Shown here one piece after another: positions 1 through 5,716 of a stretch of 5,716 bases of DNA. Below the pieces are notes generated by a model. That model ran no database searches. It was not told where the DNA came from and saw only the letters and a list, made by a program, of their open reading frames with translations. The DNA comes from an uncultured Ruminococcus sp. (GTDB lineage Bacteria > Bacillota > Clostridia > Oscillospirales > Ruminococcaceae), in NCBI GenBank assembly GCA_946544695.1, contig CAMNMO010000195.1, positions 1 through 5,716 on the forward strand, read 5' to 3'. The position numbers were made by a program, and so were the translations under genes. How positions within the stretch are numbered: position 1 is the stretch's first letter; every line of letters begins with the position of its first letter.

Positions 1-350
1 GTGATGTGCTTGGCGTGACCAAGATAGGCAGGGTAGGTGTCAGGGCTGAAGAAGGTTTTGACCCGTCAATGGTGAAAGAGCCCGAGTTCCGTGAGATCAC
101 AGGAACTGTGGCTTCACTCAGGCTTGACAGCGTTGTTGCGCTGGCGCTGAGGATATCGAGAGAAAAGGCTGCGGCGCTTATCAGAGGCGGTGCGGTGGCG
201 ATATCCCATGCGGTAACGGAACAGATAAGCAGGAACGTTGAGGTCGGTGATAAGATCTCAGCAAGAGGATATGGTAAGTTTATGGTAAAGTCGGTGGACG
301 GAGTGAGCCATAAGGACAGACTGCATATAACTATTTGTAAATATATTTAG
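1..350 (+). CDS. ylmH: YlmH-like S4-domain RNA-binding protein, C-terminal part (5' end outside window)
   Basis: This is the last 115 codons of a gene that starts before the window; the reading frame is open to the left edge (first full codon at 3), so the in-window GTG at 6 need not be the true start. The visible protein has a short linker (TKIGRVGV) and then an S4 RNA-binding domain from about fragment residue 35 to 100. Its typical core includes SLRLDSVV, SREKAAALIRGGAV, a VEVGDKISARG turn and a GKF..KSVDG strand. This matches the C-terminal end of the YlmH family, whose members are near 260 residues. YlmH proteins bind RNA or ribosomes and are linked to rescue of stalled 50S subunits; the gene usually lies in the ylm cluster beside divIVA, as here. 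The stop overlaps the ribosome-binding site of divIVA. The family call is firm; the exact role in this organism is inferred. Confidence 0.88.
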   Translation, partial: DVLGVTKIGRVGVRAEEGFDPSMVKEPEFREITGTVASLRLDSVVALALRISREKAAALIRGGAVAISHAVTEQISRNVEVGDKISARGYGKFMVKSVDGVSHKDRLHITICKYI

Positions 351-354
351 GAGG
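349..354 (+). promoter_or_regulatory. Ribosome-binding site of divIVA, overlapping the ylmH stop codon
   Basis: A perfect AGGAGG lies 8 bases before the ATG at 363, and its first two bases are the last two of the ylmH TAG. It supports the start at 363 and suggests that divIVA is translated from the same transcript as ylmH. Confidence 0.8.
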
Positions 355-362
355 GCTTTAAA

Positions 363-1142
363 ATGATGACAGCAAACAGTATCAAAAGCAAGAGCTTTGA
401 GTCTGAAAAGAACGGATACAGCCAGGCAGAGGTAGACAGATTTCTGGCTGAGGTAGCTAATGAGTTTGCCGCACTGGCAGCTGAAAATGCCGAGAATGAA
501 GAAAAGATAGCTAAGCTGGTAGAAAAAGTCAGCGAGTATAAAGAGGACGAGGACGCTATAAAGGGCGCACTGCTTTCAGCACAGAAGGAAGCTTCCAAGA
601 TAGTCAACGAAGCAAGAAACAAGGCAAGCGCTATGGTCGACAGCGCAAAGAGCGAACAGAGAAAGCTTGCTGAACAGTCTGCTGCTGAATGCGAGAAGAT
701 AGTCAGAGAGCATAAGGAAAGATGCGCTGCACTCATCAAGGAAAACACCGAGATAACCGAGCAGAAGATAAATGCGCTCAGAGAAGCTTATGATGACGAG
801 AGAGCAGCTTATGAGGAGCTGAGGGCTGAGGTGACCTACTTCAAGGCTAACCTGACTTCGCTGTATCAGGAGCAGATCAAGCTCGTTATGCAGCTGCCCA
901 CACTCTCAGATGAAGAGCTGGATGCTTATGAGAACGGCGAAGGCGATTATTACGATGACGAGGAATATGAGGACGAGAAGGATACTGTTGAGGATATCGG
1001 TGCACCCGCACCCGCTCCTGTTCATCCTGCACCTACCGCTTCTAATTCCGAGCTGGATAAGGTGCTCAACACAGGTTCTTTCGAGCCTGTCATCCATAAG
1101 CCCAACCCCGATGAGCTTCAGTTCGGCAAAAAGAACGGCTGA
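363..1142 (+). CDS. divIVA: DivIVA-domain cell-division/polarity protein
   Basis: A 259-residue protein. DivIVA proteins are cytoplasmic scaffolds that gather at curved membrane (poles and septa) and recruit partners for division, wall growth or chromosome placement. Residues about 7-28 hold the family's N-terminal signature: a Phe at 12, then GYSQAEVDRFL at 18-28 (usual form GYD..EV..FL). A long Glu/Lys/Ala-rich coiled coil follows to about residue 175 with no Pro. After it comes a very acidic stretch (183-211, 17 of 29 residues Asp or Glu), a Pro/Ala linker (about 214-225) and a tail ending FGKKNG. The protein is longer than Bacillus DivIVA (about 164 residues), the extra length being mostly this tail. 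The start at 363 has AGGAGG 8 bases upstream; an ATG directly after it (366) is a near-equivalent alternative. It lies 12 bases after ylmH, as in the ylm clusters of Firmicutes. A GpsB-type paralogue is less likely, because those are much shorter. Confidence 0.92.
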   Translation: MMTANSIKSKSFESEKNGYSQAEVDRFLAEVANEFAALAAENAENEEKIAKLVEKVSEYKEDEDAIKGALLSAQKEASKIVNEARNKASAMVDSAKSEQRKLAEQSAAECEKIVREHKERCAALIKENTEITEQKINALREAYDDERAAYEELRAEVTYFKANLTSLYQEQIKLVMQLPTLSDEELDAYENGEGDYYDDEEYEDEKDTVEDIGAPAPAPVHPAPTASNSELDKVLNTGSFEPVIHKPNPDELQFGKKNG

Positions 1143-1150
1143 TAAATTAC

Positions 1151-1177
1151 AAAGGCTCTGTTTTTGCAGGGCCTTTT
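1151..1177 (+). terminator. Probable rho-independent terminator after divIVA
   Basis: The arms AAAGGCTCTG (1151-1160) and CAGGGCCTTT (1167-1176) form a 10-bp stem with one G-T wobble and a 6-base loop. The run of T is short (1174-1177, then GATGG and more T/A), so termination may be partial. It starts 8 bases after the divIVA stop and separates the ylmH-divIVA unit from lspA. Confidence 0.7.
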
Positions 1178-1189
1178 GATGGTTATATA

Positions 1190-1218
1190 TTAAACGTCAT
1201 AAATTTTCGACTTATATT
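1190..1218 (+). promoter_or_regulatory. Possible sigma-A-type promoter for the lspA operon
   Basis: The gap between the divIVA terminator and lspA is very AT-rich at 1183-1225. One arrangement gives a poor -35 (TTAAAC, 1190-1195), a 17-base spacer and a good -10 (TATATT, 1213-1218). Overlapping -10-like hexamers also occur at 1218-1223 and 1220-1225, so the exact choice is uncertain. A promoter somewhere here is expected from the terminator upstream and the new gene set downstream. Confidence 0.35.
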
Positions 1219-1263
1219 ATATTATGTCGTTTACTGTAAATACTCTCGGAGGGCAGGTGTGCA

Positions 1264-1773
1264 ATGTTTGCACTTTCACTGATACTGGCAGCACTGCTTA
1301 TCGTTATTGACCAGTGCTTAAAGGTAGTCGTAAATAAAAATATCGATCTGGGCAAGGTGATAGAAGTCATCAAGTTCGGTGATGTCAAGGTGTTCAGTCT
1401 TACACATATCCGAAACAGCGGCGCTGCCTGGAGCATTATGGCAGGCAAGACATGGTTCCTTGTGCTGCTGCCCGTTATTGTGTGTATCGCAGGGATCATC
1501 TATATGTTCAAGATCCGCAAAGGGTCAAAACTGGAGCTTATCTCCATTGCAATGATAATCTCGGGCGGCGTGGGAAATCTTATCGACAGGGTGAGAATGA
1601 AAGAGGTCATCGACTATATCAAATTCGAGCTCATAAATTTCCCTATCTTCAATTTTGCGGATATCTGCATCGTCATCGGTGCTATACTTTTCTGCTTGTC
1701 GATAGTTCTTGCCGATGTTAAAAAGAGTAAAGCAGGAAAACTTGACAGTGAGGCGGTCAAGGATAATGGCTGA
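1264..1773 (+). CDS. lspA: Lipoprotein signal peptidase (signal peptidase II)
   Basis: A 169-residue integral membrane aspartic protease of family A8. It cuts the signal peptide from prolipoproteins after Lgt has added diacylglycerol to the +1 cysteine. All family motifs are present: DQ..K at 16-20, NSGAAW at 51-56, GG.GN..DR at 101-109 and FPIFN.AD at 126-133. The two catalytic aspartates are D108 and D133, by alignment to Bacillus D102 and D129. Four hydrophobic segments are visible, at about 2-20, 64-82, 91-107 and 134-150, with a charged cytoplasmic tail. The length is normal for the family. GGAGGG at 1248-1253 lies 10 bases before the ATG and sets the start. The last 8 bases overlap the start of the rluD-family gene, as in Bacillus, where lspA precedes the rluD-like gene ylyB. 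The usual neighbour ileS is not here. Confidence 0.95.
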   Translation: MFALSLILAALLIVIDQCLKVVVNKNIDLGKVIEVIKFGDVKVFSLTHIRNSGAAWSIMAGKTWFLVLLPVIVCIAGIIYMFKIRKGSKLELISIAMIISGGVGNLIDRVRMKEVIDYIKFELINFPIFNFADICIVIGAILFCLSIVLADVKKSKAGKLDSEAVKDNG

Positions 1774-2680
1774 GATATTCGAGCTTTCTGCCGCCGCCGA
1801 TGACGCAGGCACAAGGATAGACAAGCTGCTGAGCACACAACTGCCCGACATGTCAAGGTCGGCTTTGCAGAAGCTGTGTGATGATGGCAGCGTGCTGGTG
1901 AATGATAAGCCTGTCAGCAAGAATTATAAGCTGAAAAACGGCGACGCTGTAACCGTTAACATACCCGACCCGCAGGAACTGAAGGCTGAACCGCAGGATA
2001 TCCCCATAGAGATAGTCTATGAAGATGACTCGCTGCTGGTCGTTAACAAGCCCAAAGGCATGGTGGTACACCCCGCTGCGGGCAATCCCGACGGAACACT
2101 GGTGAATGCACTGCTTTATCACTGCAAGGGCAGGCTTTCCTCAATAAACGGTGTGATACGTCCCGGGATAGTACATAGGATAGATAAATTCACAAGCGGT
2201 CTGCTGATGGTCGCAAAGACCGATAAGGCGCATAATCACCTGGCGGCACAGATAAAGGATCACAGCTTTACACGGGAGTATAACGCTGTTTGTGTCGGCA
2301 GATTCGCCGAACCTTCGGGAACGGTGGACGAACCCATCGGCAGAAGTAAATTTGACCGCAAAAAAATGTGCGTAACATATCAGAACAGCAAGGAAGCTGT
2401 GACACATTATGAGGTGCTGGAGGAATTTGGTCAGTATTCGCTGGTCAGGTTCAGGCTTGAGACAGGGCGCACCCACCAGATAAGGGTGCATTCAGCTTTC
2501 ATAGGTCACCCCGTGCTGGGCGATGATGTTTACGGAAAGGCGTATAAAGGGCTGGAAGGTCAGTGCCTTCACGCTAAAAAGCTGGGTTTCATACACCCTG
2601 ATACGGGCAGATATATGGAGTTTGACTCACAACTGCCCGACTATTTTCGCAAGATCCTAGATAAGCTGAGGAAAGGATAA
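1766..2680 (+). CDS. rluD: RluA/RluD-family 23S rRNA pseudouridine synthase
   Basis: A 304-residue RNA-modifying enzyme that turns uridine into pseudouridine, most likely in 23S rRNA. An S4 domain spans about residues 14-66 (TRIDKLL, SRSALQKL, V.VN.K). The catalytic domain follows from about 80: NKPKGMVVHPA at 94-104, the active-site motif HRIDKFTSGL at 137-146 with catalytic D140, ETGRTHQIRVH at 232-242, then GHPVLGD..YG and Q.LHAKKLGF.HP. Family members usually read HR[LI]DKDTSG, so F142 in place of the second Asp is unusual; the catalytic Asp is kept. The same frame is open to 1709, but ATG 1766 is the better start: it sits just before the end of lspA, gives the normal family length, and has a GAGGCGG-like site upstream at 1750-1756. 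The 8-base overlap with lspA points to translational coupling. The target uridines cannot be told from sequence, so the symbol denotes the family (Bacillus ylyB equivalent). Confidence 0.93.
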   Translation: MAEIFELSAAADDAGTRIDKLLSTQLPDMSRSALQKLCDDGSVLVNDKPVSKNYKLKNGDAVTVNIPDPQELKAEPQDIPIEIVYEDDSLLVVNKPKGMVVHPAAGNPDGTLVNALLYHCKGRLSSINGVIRPGIVHRIDKFTSGLLMVAKTDKAHNHLAAQIKDHSFTREYNAVCVGRFAEPSGTVDEPIGRSKFDRKKMCVTYQNSKEAVTHYEVLEEFGQYSLVRFRLETGRTHQIRVHSAFIGHPVLGDDVYGKAYKGLEGQCLHAKKLGFIHPDTGRYMEFDSQLPDYFRKILDKLRKG

Positions 2681-2688
2681 CATTTTTA

Positions 2689-3504
2689 ATGTTTGAAGAT
2701 ATTAGCAAGGTACTGCTGATAACGGATATGGACGGTACATTCCTGCCGTCAAGTAAAATACCCGGACAGCGCAGCGTAGAGGCGATAGCTGAGTTCCAGC
2801 GCAGGGGAGGAAAGTTCTCCATCGCCACAGGTAGAGCGATACAGGCTGCACAGCAGTATTTTGATTCATTTTCCGTCAATTGCCCGATAATAATGTGCAA
2901 CGGCGGAATGGTATATGATCTTATCGAACGCAGACAGATACATGATGTATTTGTTCCCGATCAGACAAGGCAGATCGTTGCTGAGGTGCTGAGGGACAAT
3001 CCCGAGGTCGGCTGTGAAGTGCTGACACTTGACGCTGTATATGTGCCGCAGATGTCTCCGCTGGAAGCAAAGCACAATGTCATTTGTAAGGTAGACCCCG
3101 TGCTGTGTTCTGTCGATGAGATACCCGAAAACTGGTATAAAGTCCTGTTCGCCACCGAACCCGAGAATATGCGGAAGCTTATGGATTATGTGGCTTCTCG
3201 TGGGTGGACGGGAGTTGACTTTGTCAGGTCTGCGAATGAGTATTATGAGATACTCCCGCAGAATATCTCAAAGGGTTCAGCACTTGAAAAGATGCGCTCG
3301 CTGTGCGGAATGGAGGACTATACCTTCGTCGCAATGGGCGATTATAATAACGATATCGAAATGCTACGGGCTGCCGATGTTGCTGTTTGTCCCTCAAATG
3401 CAGTTGATGAAGTGAAAGAGGTCTGTGATCTCGTGCTTGATCAGTCCTGCGAGGAAGACGCAGTCGCAGCGGCGCTTGAGTATATATACGGACAGCTGGG
3501 ATAA
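2689..3504 (+). CDS. Cof-type HAD-superfamily phosphatase (class IIB)
   Basis: A 271-residue soluble hydrolase of the haloacid dehalogenase superfamily. All four motifs are intact: DMDGT at 13-17 (nucleophile D13, acid/base D15), IATGR with T47, the motif III lysine K195 in NISKGSAL, and GDYNND at 217-222 (metal-binding D218 and D222). A cap domain between motifs II and III (about residues 85-185, after CNGGMVYD) places it in the Cof/IIB group. These enzymes usually remove phosphate from sugar phosphates, nucleotides or flavin precursors. Substrate range is broad and cannot be predicted here. It starts 8 bases after the rluD-family stop, with a purine-rich site (GAGGAAAGG, 2668-2676) 12 bases before the ATG, so it is probably the third gene of the lspA operon. 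It also lies upstream of the transketolase genes, but a 128-base gap argues against tight coupling to them. Confidence 0.9.
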   Translation: MFEDISKVLLITDMDGTFLPSSKIPGQRSVEAIAEFQRRGGKFSIATGRAIQAAQQYFDSFSVNCPIIMCNGGMVYDLIERRQIHDVFVPDQTRQIVAEVLRDNPEVGCEVLTLDAVYVPQMSPLEAKHNVICKVDPVLCSVDEIPENWYKVLFATEPENMRKLMDYVASRGWTGVDFVRSANEYYEILPQNISKGSALEKMRSLCGMEDYTFVAMGDYNNDIEMLRAADVAVCPSNAVDEVKEVCDLVLDQSCEEDAVAAALEYIYGQLG

Positions 3505-3632
3505 CTGTTCTCACCACAGCGTCTGATACCCGAATCAGCCATGTGTGCCGGTCTGTAAAGGTGAATATGCTGTGATGCTGAACGGCTGACCGTTTGTCCG
3601 AAAATAATTTATGACGATCTGGAGGTTTTTCT
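3505..3632 (+). promoter_or_regulatory. Intergenic leader before the transketolase genes, with short inverted repeats
   Basis: No gene is visible here. The stretch holds CTGAT/ATCAG (3523-3527 with 3534-3538), AACGG/CCGTT around a CTGA loop (3581-3594) and a longer-range CACAGC/GCTGTG pair (3515-3520 with 3569-3574). Neither hairpin has a T-run, so neither looks like an intrinsic terminator. No convincing -35/-10 pair was found, although a promoter for the highly biased tkt genes is expected in this gap. The ribosome-binding site GGAGG at 3621-3625 is clear. A structured 5' leader is possible but unproven. Confidence 0.35.
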
Positions 3633-4472
3633 ATGGACGCTACACTAAAAAAACAGCTTGAGATAACTGCGACCAAGGTACGTCTCGGCATCATCGAGGG
3701 TGTTTTCAACGCTAAGTCGGGTCACCCTGGCGGTTCACTCTCTATCGCTGATGTTCTGACATATCTTTACTTCGCTAAGATGAATGTATATCCCGACAAG
3801 CCTGATGAGCCCAGCAGAGACAGATTCGTTCTGTCAAAGGGTCATACAGCGCCTGCTCTTTATTCTACACTTGCTCAGAAGGGCTTCTTCCCTGAGGAGG
3901 AGCTGAAGAGCCTGAGACACATCGGTGCGCTGCTTCAGGGTCACCCCTGCATCACCATACCCGGTGTTGATATGTCTTCAGGTTCTCTGGGACAGGGCGT
4001 TTCTGTTGCCGCAGGTATGGCACTTTCCGCAAAGTATCAGGGTGAGACTTTCAAGGTCTACACTGTTCTGGGCGACGGCGAGATACAGGAAGGTCAGGTC
4101 TGGGAGGCTTCGATGTTCGCAGCTCACTACAAGCTGGACAATCTGGTAATGATCGTTGATAACAACGGTCTCCAGATCGACGGTAAGATAAGCGATGTTA
4201 TGTCTCCCTATCCGATAGTTGACAAGTTCAAGGCATTCGGTCTGCACGTTGTTGAGGCTGATGCTCATGATTTCGATTCTCTGGAAAAAGCATTCAATGA
4301 GGCTGAGTCTGTCTGTGGACAGCCCACTGTCATCGTAATGAAGAGCACAAAGGGCAAGGGCGTTTCCTTCATGGAGGACAACGTTTCCTGGCACGGCACT
4401 GCACCCAATGCTGAGCAGTATGCTCAGGCTGTTGAGGAGCTGACTGCACATCTGAAAGAACTGGAGGGCTGA
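3633..4472 (+). CDS. tkt: Transketolase, N-terminal (thiamine-diphosphate-binding) subunit
   Basis: A 279-residue protein equal to the first third of full-length transketolase (about 650 residues). Transketolase moves two-carbon ketol units between sugar phosphates in the non-oxidative pentose phosphate pathway. The motifs appear in order: SGHPGG at 29-34, SKGHTAPALY at 68-77, GSLGQG at 117-122, and the thiamine-diphosphate/metal motif from GDG at 147-149 to N178. D148 and N178 match the metal ligands of E. coli transketolase in spacing, and NGLQIDG follows. The late SWHG (about 252-255) is also typical. GGAGG 7 bases upstream sets the start. The partner subunit follows 3 bases after the stop. 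Split transketolases are normal in many Clostridia and archaea, so this is not a broken gene. Codon use is biased, suggesting high expression. A relative acting on another ketose phosphate, such as the split apulose-4-phosphate transketolase, cannot be excluded. Confidence 0.93.
   Translation: MDATLKKQLEITATKVRLGIIEGVFNAKSGHPGGSLSIADVLTYLYFAKMNVYPDKPDEPSRDRFVLSKGHTAPALYSTLAQKGFFPEEELKSLRHIGALLQGHPCITIPGVDMSSGSLGQGVSVAAGMALSAKYQGETFKVYTVLGDGEIQEGQVWEASMFAAHYKLDNLVMIVDNNGLQIDGKISDVMSPYPIVDKFKAFGLHVVEADAHDFDSLEKAFNEAESVCGQPTVIVMKSTKGKGVSFMEDNVSWHGTAPNAEQYAQAVEELTAHLKELEG
4463..4468 (+). promoter_or_regulatory. Ribosome-binding site of the C-terminal subunit gene, inside the N-terminal subunit gene
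   Basis: GGAGGG encodes part of the final Leu-Glu-Gly of the N-terminal subunit and lies 7 bases before the ATG at 4476. With only 3 bases between the two genes, ribosomes finishing the first can readily start the second, which suits a 1:1 subunit ratio. Confidence 0.75.
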
Positions 4473-4475
4473 GTC

Positions 4476-5423
4476 ATGGCTGATGTAAAGAAGATAGCAA
4501 CTAGAGAAAGCTACGGCAACGCACTGGCGGAGCTGGGCGATAAGTACGATAAGCTGGTAGTTCTTGATGCTGACCTGGCAGCAGCTACCAAAACTGGCAT
4601 TTTCAAGAAGAAATTCCCTGACAGACACTTTGACTGCGGTATAGCAGAAGCAAATATGATGAGCGTTGCTGCGGGCATGGCTGCAACAGGTCTTATTCCT
4701 TTTGCTTCCACCTTTGCAATGTTCGCAGCGGGCAGAGCATTCGAGCAGGTAAGAAACTCCATTGGTTATCCTCACCTGAATGTCAAGATAGGTGCTACTC
4801 ACGCAGGTATCTCTGTTGGTGAGGACGGTGCTACCCACCAGTGCAACGAGGATATCGCACTGATGAGAACTATCCCCGGCATGACAGTTATCAATCCCGC
4901 TGACGATGTTGAGGCAAGAGCTGCGGTAGAAGCTGCCATTAACTATGAGGGTCCTGTTTATATGCGTTTCGGCAGACTGGCAGTGCCTGTATTCAACGAT
5001 GCTGCTACCTATAAGTTCGAGCTGGGCAAGGGCGTTCAGCTGAGAGAAGGCAAGGATATTGCGATCTTCGCAACAGGTCTGATGGTAAATGAAGCTATCG
5101 AAGCTGCCAAGACACTGGCAGATGAGGGCATCGACGCTGCTGTTATCAATATCCACACCATTAAGCCCATCGATGAAGAGATCATCATCAGGAACGCTGA
5201 AAAGACAGGTCTGGTGCTGACTGTTGAGGAACACAGCATAATCGGCGGTCTGGGTTCGGCTGTGGCAGATGTTCTGTCTGCTAAGCGTCCCACCAAGCAG
5301 ATAAGGATAGGCGTCAACGATGAGTTCGGTCACTCGGGTCCCGCAGTTGACCTGCTCAAGCAGTTCGGTCTCAGCGCTGATAACATCGTTGCTAAGGCAA
5401 GAGAAGCTGTAAAGGCTAAGTGA
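4476..5423 (+). CDS. tkt: Transketolase, C-terminal subunit (pyrimidine-binding and C-terminal domains)
   Basis: A 315-residue protein equal to the last two domains of transketolase. The pyrimidine-binding domain (about 5-170) carries CGIAEANM at 54-61, where E58 is the conserved glutamate that activates the thiamine ring. It is followed by the FASTFAMFAAGRAFEQ helix and GEDGATHQ, the phosphate/substrate-binding loop (often GEDGPTHQ). The C-terminal domain (about 190-310) includes GKDIAIFATGLMV, INIHTIKPID and VEEHSIIGGLG. It cannot work alone: the active site forms between this chain and the N-terminal subunit encoded just upstream. Start and coupling are set by the embedded GGAGGG. Leu, Ser and Val codons are strongly biased (CTG, TCT, GTT). 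The gene is followed after 33 bases by a strong terminator, so it is the last of its transcript. A DXS-type function is unlikely, since DXS is a single chain of about 620 residues. Confidence 0.93.
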   Translation: MADVKKIATRESYGNALAELGDKYDKLVVLDADLAAATKTGIFKKKFPDRHFDCGIAEANMMSVAAGMAATGLIPFASTFAMFAAGRAFEQVRNSIGYPHLNVKIGATHAGISVGEDGATHQCNEDIALMRTIPGMTVINPADDVEARAAVEAAINYEGPVYMRFGRLAVPVFNDAATYKFELGKGVQLREGKDIAIFATGLMVNEAIEAAKTLADEGIDAAVINIHTIKPIDEEIIIRNAEKTGLVLTVEEHSIIGGLGSAVADVLSAKRPTKQIRIGVNDEFGHSGPAVDLLKQFGLSADNIVAKAREAVKAK

Positions 5424-5456
5424 TCGGTCTTAGCTGAGATATTTACAAAATGATAA

Positions 5457-5491
5457 AAGCCCCGAAGCATCATCGCAGTGCTTCGGGGCTT
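5457..5491. terminator. Strong hairpin terminator, probably bidirectional
   Basis: AAGCCCCGAAGCA (5457-5469) pairs perfectly with TGCTTCGGGGCTT (5479-5491) to give a 13-bp GC-rich stem around a 9-base loop. On the plus strand it is followed by a broken T tract (TTGCTTTATCTGTTTTA). On the minus strand the stem runs into TTTTATCATTTT, which is at least as good. It lies between the tkt stop (5423) and the stop of the convergent minus-strand ORF (5504), so it likely serves both. Confidence 0.9.
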
Positions 5492-5503
5492 GCTTTATCT
5501 GTT

Positions 5504-5716
5504 TTATACTATTTTGGAGATCAGATCGTAGGTGATTATTTTCAGGTGATTCTGTTCATCATTAGTCAGCCTTTCAAATGACCGTATCTTTTTGTATTCG
5601 TCTATGTACCTGTGCACGATATCATAACAGTGTGCAGGCAGAAAACCCAACACATCAGAAAGGCAGTAATAAAACAATATTATCTGCACGACCTGTTCGT
5701 TAGTGCCGATGTGGTA
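5504..5716 (-). CDS. Unrecognised ORF, C-terminal part (5' end outside window)
   Basis: I do not recognise this gene. The minus-strand frame stays open from its TAA at 5504-5506 to the right edge, giving 70 residues that begin YHIGTNEQVVQ and end ITYDLISKIV. A GTG at 5689 exists but need not be the start, since the frame continues upstream of it. The visible part is mostly predicted helix, rich in Tyr, Ile and Leu, with two Cys and no clear catalytic or membrane motif. A cluster of charged residues (DEYKKIRSFERLTNDEQ) sits in the middle. It converges on the transketolase genes and shares their terminator, which supports a real 3' end, and no competing plus-strand ORF covers the region. The full sequence is needed for identity. 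It could still be a chance open frame, as 70 codons is short. Confidence 0.55.
   Translation of the reverse strand, partial: YHIGTNEQVVQIILFYYCLSDVLGFLPAHCYDIVHRYIDEYKKIRSFERLTNDEQNHLKIITYDLISKIV

Noticed and set aside
347..748. 133-residue minus-strand ORF opposite divIVA
   Set aside because: It lies wholly opposite a well-supported gene, apart from the short gap before it, and is Ser/Leu/Ala-rich low-complexity sequence as expected from the complement of Glu/Lys/Ala codons.
1709..1765. Upstream start for the rluD-family gene (19 extra residues)
   Set aside because: It would extend 65 bases into lspA, and the added residues (PMLKRVKQENL...) fit no family N-terminus; ATG 1766 gives normal length and the usual short overlap.
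3541..3558. Tiny leader ORF (ATG TGT GCC GGT CTG TAA)
   Set aside because: Five codons, no ribosome-binding site before it and no run of repeated regulatory codons; it is within chance expectation.
3581..3600. AACGG/CCGTT hairpin as a terminator of the phosphatase gene
   Set aside because: The stem is only 5 bp with no T-run after it (GTCCGAAAATAA), and it lies 77 bases past the stop.
4473..4475. Frameshift or broken full-length transketolase at the gene junction
   Set aside because: Each half has its own start and ribosome-binding site, and split transketolase genes are standard in Clostridia; both halves have complete domains.
3978..5333. 451-residue minus-strand ORF as a gene
   Set aside because: It runs antisense and codon-in-register to two clear transketolase genes, crosses their boundary, and its translation shows no family motif; codon bias of the sense genes explains it.

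Overview
The window reads as ordinary chromosomal DNA of a Clostridia-class Firmicute. It most resembles the Ruminococcus/Oscillospiraceae group. The grounds are gene content and order (ylmH-divIVA-lspA-rluD), strong GGAGG ribosome-binding sites, and codon use rich in CCC, CTG, ATA and AGA. A transketolase split over two adjacent genes fits too. The taxonomic call is inference. Six genes run on the plus strand, the first cut by the left edge. A seventh ORF enters from the right edge on the minus strand.

Left part (1-1180): the 3' end of ylmH, an S4-type RNA-binding protein, is followed at once by divIVA, a coiled-coil polar/septal protein with an acidic and Pro/Ala-rich tail. A hairpin at 1151-1177 probably ends this cell-division transcript. 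Middle part (1180-3504): after an AT-rich gap with a possible promoter come lspA (lipoprotein signal peptidase), an overlapping rluD-family pseudouridine synthase gene, and a Cof-type HAD phosphatase gene 8 bases further on. These three probably form one operon. In Bacillus and many relatives ileS lies between divIVA and lspA; here there is only a terminator and a short gap.

Right part (3505-5503): a 128-base gap with several short inverted repeats precedes two tightly coupled genes for the N- and C-terminal halves of transketolase. Together they make one thiamine-diphosphate enzyme of the non-oxidative pentose phosphate pathway. Both genes have a codon bias that suggests high expression, and this bias also creates a long but spurious antisense ORF. 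A strong 13-bp hairpin (5457-5491) ends the pair. It can also serve the convergent, unrecognised minus-strand ORF at 5504-5716.

No mobile element, CRISPR array, tRNA or rRNA was seen. I found no convincing new biological system. The points worth a second look are the missing ileS, the possibly structured tkt leader, an altered residue next to the RluD catalytic site, the DivIVA tail and the unidentified minus-strand ORF.
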